A stretch of DNA of 64,000 bases from Triglochin maritima (Eukaryota > Streptophyta > Magnoliopsida > Alismatales > Juncaginaceae): NCBI GenBank assembly GCA_963682175.1, contig OY821772.1, positions 50,118,925 through 50,182,924 on the forward strand, in the 5' to 3' direction. Positions 55,938 through 64,000 of the stretch are shown piece by piece. Both the position numbers and the translations under genes were made by a program. A model generated the notes under the pieces. That model was not told the DNA's origin. It did not search any database and worked only from the letters and a program-made list of their open reading frames with translations. Within the stretch, counting starts at the first letter, position 1; each line of letters opens with the position of its first letter.

Positions 55938-58900
55938 CCACCTTGCTCTACTTTGAAGATTAAAATAGATAACTTGCGTCAAAGGTCTTGAAATCGAGTT
56001 CTAAGATTCTTCTACTCATCCCATGGGTGTACCTGTACAAGTGTTCATCCTCGTGGTACCGTAAATTAATTATGCAGAAAGAATACTAGAAACTTAACTG
56101 CTATGAAAAGAAGTATGTAATAGTTAAGCAACGAATTGAACCTTCACATGAATCTGCCCTTAAGGATTTTGATCTTGTCGTGCTTGACCATTTGCGAAAT
56201 TAAACTCTAAGGTCCAATTTAGTCAACTTAATGTTTGAAAAAACTTTGATTTATAAATGCATTTTGAACTTGACATCCAATTCAGATAATATATTTTAAA
56301 ACCATATTATTATATGCATTAATGTGTTTGTATAAGAAAACATAATTTTCTTTTTGAAATTATAGGTTTTTCACCAGGATAGATGAAGGAAAAAGGACAC
56401 AACATCTTTGAGACAGAAAAAAAATTCTTACTGTTTCTATGAAAAATGCATTTTCCGCAAAAAATTACATTTTTAGTTATAATGCATTATTAGGGATGAT
56501 CCAAACACTTTTATAGGTTTCAAAACCGTATTTTATGAAAAATAATGCTTTACTCAAAAAACATGTTATTTTGGGCCTATTCAAGCGAACCTAAAAGTTT
56601 AAGTTTATAAGGCTACCAAGGAGACTTGTGTTGACTCATTCTCATTGGGGGTTCTAATATGGTAGTAATACACCAACAAAAATTCATGTGGCATCAGAAT
56701 CAATTTATCGACCTTTGGGAGTCCACTCTATCCATTAATTATGAGTTGAAGACAAAATTGATATTTTGATCACGCACGTCGCATGCAACTAGGTAATGTA
56801 ATTACGCTTAACTCTTAAAGTGCATAAATTTCGAAAAGATAGTTGTATGTTTACTACCTCTCACTTAATTACTTGGATTTGAAACAGATGATAGGCCAAC
56901 CATATTTTATACTTTGTGCATGTAGAATATTGCGAACCTTTGCAAACTAGAAAGTATAGCTTGAAGAACCAGGCTTAACAGTGATAGTGAGAAACTGAGA
57001 ATAAGGGCCATATATTATCATAATTCACGTTAAAAAATTATTAATTTGGCAGAATATATTAAAAATCACACGCAATCATTATCATCTAATCTTATCTGAT
57101 TAGATTCGTGTTATAACTTTATTTGTCTTACAGAAGTTGAAAAAGATGATCAGATGAAATAAGATAGACCTACTACTCTACTAGGGTTAATTCGTCATAT
57201 TGATTAATGAGAAAATCTTCAGTTATTGTACTCGAGGATATCGTTTTTCCTGAATCTTTGGCAGAAAAGGCCAGCTGAAGGCTTTAGCAAGTATGCAGAT
57301 TTTCCAACTTGTGTGTGTGCATTTTTCACGTACAAACAACATCAATATGAGTGCAAGATGCCTCCTTGGAAGACTTGGATGGCGGTACTCACTCAACATT
57401 GGACACTGCGTCGCCTATTTTTGTTTCAAATTTAAAAGACATGTTTGAATATTCCGATTAATTATTAGCTAACTTATCATGAGTTTAGTTTGTCTCTTTT
57501 CCAGCATCCAATGATCGAATGAAGTTCATATATCTGAACTACGAAGATTGAAGAGCCTCACTATCGATCTTACAGATGAAGAGGTTATTTAGCTGTAATT
57601 TGTCTGCTCAATAATCCCTTTAAAAATGAGGGACGATTTTTTTTTGGAATTGTTTCTTCAAATTTCTTTCTTTTGATACCTTTAAATGTCTTTAAAAAGT
57701 TAGGTGTTGGTGTTATCAAGAACGTACAAATAAAAGCGTACGTTAAATATATATTTTAAAAGTTTCTAGCTATTAATGAAAACTATATTATATTTGATAA
57801 TATTAACATTTTAAGTATCTTATCTTTTGCACTAGCTTCATTTTTGTATGAGGTGAACTTTGTCCAAGAAAGGGGAGAAATGACTATCAAAGTGAAGGAA
57901 AGATTTCTTCTTCGGAGAGAAAGGAGTGTTTAAGATTGTGATTTTTGAATAAGTATGCTGGAACAAGGGTATAACCAGTAAAACACATTAAAAATGCCGT
58001 ACCATTAAGATCAAATATGATATTTCATAAGTTAAGGTATTACATTGATAGTGTTTATAACTTATAACCAAAGTAATTTTTGAATATTTGAAGATAAAAA
58101 TAATTTTTGTCATAAATAAATTAGAAATTACACGTCTAGGAGCCCTGAAATGACAATAAGTCACGATAATTAGCAATCACAAGATAATGACACCGCAATC
58201 CGAAATCGAACAAAATATTTCGAAGGACTTCCATTCAACAACGACGTCTCCATCAAATACCCATTTTTTTAGGAGAAGGGGAAGAAACACAACAAACACC
58301 CCTCCTTTAGACTCCCATCACATTAAAGTCTCAGAAATTAGCAGAAAAATGCGTAGAATATGTTTTTCCAAGGAAATGGGAACCAGCATCTTACCATTAT
58401 ATTTCAGTTTCACGTGATGCTCTCATTGGAAGAGGCTTTAGCTTAGCTAGTCCTCGCAATAATTATGGGTCCTACGTGCTAGAATCCAAGTGCTTTAAAT
58501 GAGCTTGAAGCAATAGTGCTTACAAGAAAGAAAGTGTCAATCAGAGATCAGGGTTGGACAGTGCAAGAATCCTCCTTTCCTCATGGTTTGGAGTAATTTT
58601 TAAGGACATTTCTTGTTATTGTAATTCCCACCTTTATTTAAGATGCATTCTACTTTGATTGTCAAACATTCAAATTTTCAAAGTTCAAACCATATCTATC
58701 AGAAAATGGTACGTATGTCCTACAAATTTAAAAAACAAAATCTTGGAGAGTCAGACTTTAACTAAAACTTTCATACCTAATGTTGGCATTCCAATAGATT
58801 AATTATGCTGGTGACAATGACACTTTAACTCTGAGATTTAGTCAATAATAATTCGCTTGATGCTAAAGGTTGTGGTGGATTTGTTGGGGATATATGCTAA

Positions 58901-61669
58901 ATTGAGTTTGATGTTGTGGTTACCAAGGCAAAAGCCAGCTTCAGCTGAAGTTTTTGTGTTGGTGGCTACGCCTCAGATATAACAGGCATGGATTGGATCT
59001 TAAAATTGAGTGTGGTTCATGTTTATGCAATTGAACTATAATTGAATACGTATAAGGCATCCGATATGATCATATGTGAAGGGACAATCGAGGTGGTTAG
59101 TAAGACAAAGTTCAAAGTTATTCGGAACATATAATTTTGATTTGACTTGCTCGATAAACAAATACAAATTATAGAGGAGGTCAAATATGTATCAATGTAT
59201 GTACCATTTTTGAAGAGTAGTCTAATTGACGAAAAGGATGGTCCAACATTCCTAAACACTAATAGTACGCAACCATATTGTCAAACATTATAGAGTTGGA
59301 TCCATGTTGCTAAACACTTAAATTGTTTGAGTTTTGTTGGACCAACCAATTTAATACTATAACTGTTATGACTTCTTGATGCAAGGTTTAATTACCGGTA
59401 CGTGGCTGGAGGTGAAGTCCTGAATAACAGGTGAAGCTAAACCAGTCCTCTAGTTTACACTTTGATATGAGACTAGATCGAACACAAGTTGGATCGACTA
59501 TTTATTTTATTCAAGGAATAAATAGTTGATGTTTCATGTTTGCTTGTGATGATCAGAACAAGGGGATCTACTTGTTTTGTAGCTAAACAAATGGAGACAC
59601 AATGGAAGGACCTTGGGTGTTTTTGAATAGATGGTACCATTAAGAGCAGATCATGATTTAAATCAAGGAAGAAAAATACATTTCTTGATAATTAAAAATT
59701 GTCAACGTTACTTCCATATCAGTCTTGTAAAAGATACTTCCCAAGTCTAGAAGGCTACACGAGTACGTACTCCGTTTTCAATGAAGAAAGTACAATCTGT
59801 TGGATTTTTATGCCTTAAATTGGAATGGCTCCAACTTCTTGGATACTTTGCAGCGTTTGGTTTTATACTCAGACTCTTAAATGCCAAATCTTACAATTTA
59901 GTACTTACCATCATTTTAGAAGTAGACAAAAATTCTCTAGCCTTCTTCATGAATACTTCCAACAAAATATTAATGTCATACCCCATGACTTGATTCATAA
60001 GAGTGAAGAAAAAACAGGACAGGAAAATTGGAAATCATTATAGTAATCAAAAAGACAAGTGGCGAATAAAAAATAATAAGATTTTGTGTTCTTTTGCATA
60101 GCATACTTGGCATCGTTTTTTCAAAAAATTCATACTTGGTATTGTTGCATGGACAGTCTGTACATGGTCCTTGCTTCTGCATTTAGGCGGTTGCCTTACT
60201 TCATTTTGGGTATGCTAATGTGTTCTCAAACCATATCCGACTAATCATAAATTTCATGTGAGTCAGGTCAACTCATGTTTTTACTCATCTTTCTTTTGAA
60301 ATTAACTACTTGCTTTATACGCATAATGTATCATTGGGTGAACAACGAACTAACCAAGTATGTTTTTAATTTACATTTGCCAACAACTTTGTACATGTGT
60401 ATATTCAGGAGAGGAATATGAAATACATTAACTTCAGATTTTCATAAGCAAGACTACTATAACCGGAATAATAAAATATTGCGTGGAACATTGTAAGCTT
60501 AAAAAACGTATGCGTTCTGAACCACTGAAAAGGACAAAATGGTTGCAGAGCTCTTGGTAAATTTATTGAATGGCTCAGGAGATAGGATCATGCAACTCAA
60601 CATACATGAGAAACACTTATCCATTTAATACAATTCAGCCTTCTTCTATCATACAAACCTTTCGGCTTTCAAATTTTCAGTTTCAATGTCAATCCACTAT
60701 TTCATAGTTACATTGAAAAAAAATATCAATCTTATTTTATTTTTTTTGCTAAAATATCACCACAGATGTTCTACAGTAGGTCTACCAGAGCTCCAACAAA
60801 AGGTGTAGGGGGCTCTTTGTAAATTATCCAATTTGTGTGAAATAAGGGTATATTTGAAAGGAAAAATGAAATAGACCAAAAGAACATAACGATTAGTAGT
60901 ATATCATACTATGCATTTATTCTATATGTCTTTTATTTTATCTCATATTTGTGTTACTTAGGTATTTGTTTCTAACATTTCAGGATTTAAGTGATAAAGA
61001 TGAGAAATGAAGCAAAATGACATAAATCCAAGAAGAAATGACTAATTTGGAAGTTTTGTTGATCTGTTTGTAATGCTTAAGGACTAGATTGTAAGTCAGG
61101 AAGGACCGAAAAGAAAATCTAGAAGGACCTAAGTGTAAATAAAAATATGTTGGTTGTAAAAGTTCATAATCTTCTGAACCCGATGAGTAATTCAACAATT
61201 AAAATCAAACATGCTCGAACCAACAAGACTAATTTTTGATTAGTTGTTGTTTCGTGTTGTGTTTGTCAATTATTTTAGATACTCTCAATCTCTCTTTCTG
61301 ATCTCCATTTCAATATGGTAGGAACAACGACACACACAACTTCCCGTGGTACGACTCGTATTTACCGCGTCTTCATCGACGTCGTGCACTTGTGATTTTA
61401 AACTTTAAAATTTATCAATCACATAACGAGTAAAAATGATCCTATTTTGCCGACAATGATAAAGAGATTTTAACATTTGAACAATTTCAATTTTTCTCCA
61501 GGAAAACAACCTTTAACGTATTAATTCATATAAGTTAATTTTTGCATATGAAAACATACATATTAATTATATTAAATGTTACATGTGAATTAGTACCAAA
61601 ATATACATAAGCAAACATTATAAAAAAATAAAATACAACAAAACTAAAATATCGAGACTAACATTTTTC
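55938..61669. other. Long AT-rich intergenic stretch, no gene recognised
   Basis: Read on both strands; scattered open frames of 60-78 codons show no family motif. A short inverted repeat at about 59497-59534 (ACTATTTATT / AATAAATAGT) could form a hairpin. No RNA gene was recognised. Confidence 0.4.
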
Positions 61670-61679
61670 ATATTACATT

Positions 61680-61880
61680 TTTTTATGATCAAATCTAATT
61701 CAATATTTTTTGCAATTAAAAATTTAAACAACTATAGAATTCATGAGAAATTCATCATCCATCCCGTTACGAAGTTTTGTTTTAACAATATTCATAGTTG
61801 AAAATGGACGTTTAGTTGTTTCAGAGATAATCAGAACTAATAAAATCATATCACTCGATCAACCAAACATACAATATTTC
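61680..61880 (-). pseudogene. hAT transposase C-terminal (dimerisation) relic
   Basis: On the minus strand one frame reads 'MILLVLIISETTKRPFSTMN' and goes on 'IVKTKLRNGMDDEFLMNSIV'. This matches the family pattern 'LILTLPVSTATTERSFS-MN-IVK--LRN-M-DEFL' of plant TTF/MYM-type hAT transposases. Stop codons interrupt it on both sides. Nothing upstream is recognisable. Confidence 0.65.
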
Positions 61881-61884
61881 TCTT

Positions 61885-62484
61885 AAATCTAAAGATTTGT
61901 GAACCAAAGTCAGAAGCCCGCTAATATTTTTTAACTTAAATTTGGATTAAATTCATATTATATTCTCTCAACTCTTGACACATAACAAATTACAATATGT
62001 TTTTTATTTAACAATAGTTTTTTTCTCCTGTTAAGAAATACTAATACTATTGGTATGTGAATAAAAGAAAAACAACACGTAACCCAAAACAAAACAAAAA
62101 GATGGAAAATAAACAATACTTATATGTAAAATAATTTCTTAAAAGCACACCCAAGTGTACAGTGAAAACCCAACGTAAATCAAACATAGGATTCTATAAA
62201 AAATCAAAGAAAAAAAAATAGAAGGCAGAGGTGGAAAAAAATAAATCAAAAGTGGATTCAGTGAGGTGTACCGATGTACCATGGTACGAGTCTTTTAGGA
62301 ATTTTGAAGCTTGAGAAAGATAAGTGTAATCAAGTTTAATAGTAGCTAATAACTAACGATGTAAGTTTATGTTGAGTAATTGAGGTTTTGCTTCAGGAAA
62401 TAATAGTTTAAGATTTTCAAAAAAACTCCATAAACATGTGTGCAATTGAGCTTTCAGATCAATCCTAGACGGTGAAAAAATATA
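61885..62484. other. AT-rich flank of MULE E3
   Basis: No gene recognised. Several A-rich runs. Confidence 0.4.
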
Positions 62485-62640
62485 GGGAACTACTAAACGT
62501 CGTCCCAAAACTACTTAAATCGCCCATTGAAATTACCAAATTGCCCTTAACAATATATTTAATACCCATATCGTCCCGTGTCTATAAATAAGGCCTATGG
62601 TCTTGTATATTCATAATTTATCAGTAAAAACACCACGAAA

Positions 62641-64000
62641 ATGTCTGACGAGGGTGATGCATCGGGTGAGGTAAGCCTGGCGCGGGGCAAATTTTGGGTC
62701 GAGCGTCTGCATTAGACGCCTCCCCCATGGTGAGGGCGTCTGCGTAGGACGCCCTCCCCATGGCCGAGGCGTCTAACGCAGACGCCTACACAATGGGAGA
62801 GGCGTCTTATGTAGACGTCCTCCCCATGGGTAAGGCGTCTGTATTAGACGTCCTTCCCTACGGCAAGGCGTCCTACGCAGACGCCTTACCGTTGGGGAAG
62901 GCGTTTAACACAGACGCCCCATCCATGGGGCAGGCGTCTAATACAGACACCTGTTTTTTTTTTTTTTTGATTTTGATTTTGTTTTTTTAATTTCGACTTT
63001 ATTTTTAAAATTTTTTAATTTCGATTTTATTTTTTTATTTTTTTAATTTCGATTTTATTTTTGTAGGTTCCAGATTTCGGTGGTGATGGAGTGGATTACA
63101 GTGAGTTATTTCAAACTACACAAATCTTTGCAACAATCGATGAAGCATGTAAATGAGCCAAACAAATAGCTATCGGAGTTGGGTTTTTTTTTGTCGTGTC
63201 GTCGTACAAAACAAGATCAGATAGTCGGATGGATTGTTATTTGAGATGCGACCGGCGAAATCAAATGGAGTCTCGGGATATGGATACTGCACTTCGAAGA
63301 AACACCAAAAGAAAGGGTTGCGGTTGCCGTTTCTTAATAAAAGTGGTGGAGCGACGGGATCGTGATGGATGAGTTGTGGTTTATAATAGTGCTCACGGAC
63401 ATCACAACCACAGACTGGCAGTTTATCCAGAGGGTCATCGTCAAATTAGTGGTCTAAGTTCTGGGGCGAAAAAGATTGTTCGTGATATGACAGAGGCGCA
63501 AGCAAAACCACGGAACATCTTGAAGGCAGTAAAAGAAAAATTCCCGGAGGACAATCCAAATCAAAGGCATATTTATAATTTCAGAGATTACATGAGGAGG
63601 ACAAAATCTGAAGATCGGAATCCCGTCCAGCAGTTTCTCTACCAAGCAGTGCAGTGTGAGTACTTACATTGGATTATGGCGGATCCAGAAACTGATGTCG
63701 TCACTCACGCTTTTTTGGCACATCCGACGTCAGTCCAGTTGTTGCGGACATATCCTTTCGTTATCTGCATGGATTCGACTTACAAGACGAACAAGTATAA
63801 GATGCCTTTGTTCGAAATGATTGGGGTCACACCAGCAAACATGAATTTCCTTATTGGATATGCGATTTTGATGGATGAATCTTACTCCAGTTATTTGTGG
63901 GTGATGGAGAAGTTGAGAGATCTGTTATTGGGGACTGTTAGCCCGACTGCAATAATAACAGACCGGGAGTTAGGCCTTATGCGACCGGGAGTTATTTGTT
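62641..64000 (+). pseudogene. MULE transposase(-OTU) gene of E3, 5' part, with two nonsense codons
   Basis: Exon 1 is 62641-62670 (MSDEGDASGE, donor GTAAGC) and exon 2 starts at 63067 after TTTGTAG. The frame is that of E1 but without its extra G, so it passes the T9 run correctly. Two Trp codons of E1 are TGA here, at 63154-63156 and 63370-63372. The transposase start region follows: 'LRCDRRNQMESRDMDTALRR', 'FVICMDSTYKTNKYKMPLFE'. The OTU part, if present, lies outside the window. Confidence 0.88.
62703..62948 (+). repeat. 33-bp palindromic array in transposase intron 1 (E3)
   Basis: The same 33-bp units in the same order as 23097-23337 (inverted), with a few substitutions. It lies inside intron 62671-63066, followed by a T-rich tract and the acceptor. 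Confidence 0.92.

Larger units (their letters stand above)
62485..64000 (+). mobile_element. MULE 'E3', left 1.5 kb, leaves the window
   Basis: Begins GGGAACTACTAAACGTCG at 62485. From there it is almost identical to the inverse of E1 from 23554 downward: terminal repeat, first exon, array intron and exon 2. The match holds up to about 63988, where the sequence departs after a repeated GACCGGGAGTTA. Confidence 0.92.

Noticed and set aside
63454..63645. Minus-strand open frame in E3 and its counterpart in E1
   Set aside because: It is the antisense shadow of the MULE transposase exon.
1..64000. tRNA, rRNA or organelle insertions
   Set aside because: I looked for tRNA B-box-like and rRNA-like stretches and saw none that I could support by eye. 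A covariance-model scan would be decisive.

Overview
This 64 kb window is nuclear DNA of a flowering plant. It is AT-rich, with intron-containing plant genes (a BODYGUARD-type hydrolase, a GDSL lipase, a MYC2-type bHLH factor) scattered among many nested plant transposons. I cannot name the species. The gene models and protein families would fit a eudicot, but that is an inference.

Layout. 1-1370: 5' part of a FAR1-RELATED SEQUENCE-like gene (minus strand, leaves the window), flanked by mirrored 22-bp repeat arrays. 2.0-10.3 kb: gene-free and packed with small DNA transposons (TTA/TAA-TSD MITEs, hAT MITEs, a 1.65 kb hAT element containing a decayed satellite, a 1.15 kb foldback element). 10.9-14.0 kb: four-exon BODYGUARD-like alpha/beta hydrolase gene (minus), with a hAT element in its last intron. 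16.3-17.9 kb: two related MITEs in opposite orientation. 18.6-23.6 kb: a complete Mutator-like element (MULE, called E1 here). 23.8-30.4 kb: a broken Ty3/gypsy gag-protease remnant, then a decayed L1-type LINE cut in two by a CACTA element. 32.9-33.6 kb: hAT MITE. 34.6-37.6 kb: five-exon GDSL lipase gene whose third intron carries a non-autonomous MULE (E2). 38.0-39.2 kb: pseudogene of a seven-transmembrane GOST/CAND-type protein. 40.3-41.5 kb: two abutting MITEs. 44.4-45.7 kb: intronless MYC2/bHLH14-like gene (minus). 47.0-55.9 kb: a young, nearly intact Ty3/gypsy chromovirus-type LTR retrotransposon (minus). 55.9-62.5 kb: AT-rich sequence with only a hAT transposase relic. 62.5-64.0 kb: left part of a third MULE (E3), almost identical to E1.

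The most interesting system is the MULE family. E1 has about 60-bp terminal inverted repeats and an 8-bp target duplication. It carries two convergent genes: a plant-mobile-domain (MAIN-like) gene, and one spliced gene that joins a MULE transposase with a SWIM finger to a C-terminal OTU cysteine protease. The first intron of the transposase gene holds a 33-bp-period array of alternating palindromes. E2 has lost every coding exon except the two first exons, yet keeps such an array in both first-intron positions. This suggests the arrays are working parts of the element rather than passengers.

A second unusual signal is in the LTRs of the gypsy element. Each LTR carries twelve exact copies of the 10-bp palindrome CGGTCGACCG within about 490 bp.

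All gene structures were read by eye from codons, splice signals and remembered family motifs. No database search or alignment program was run.
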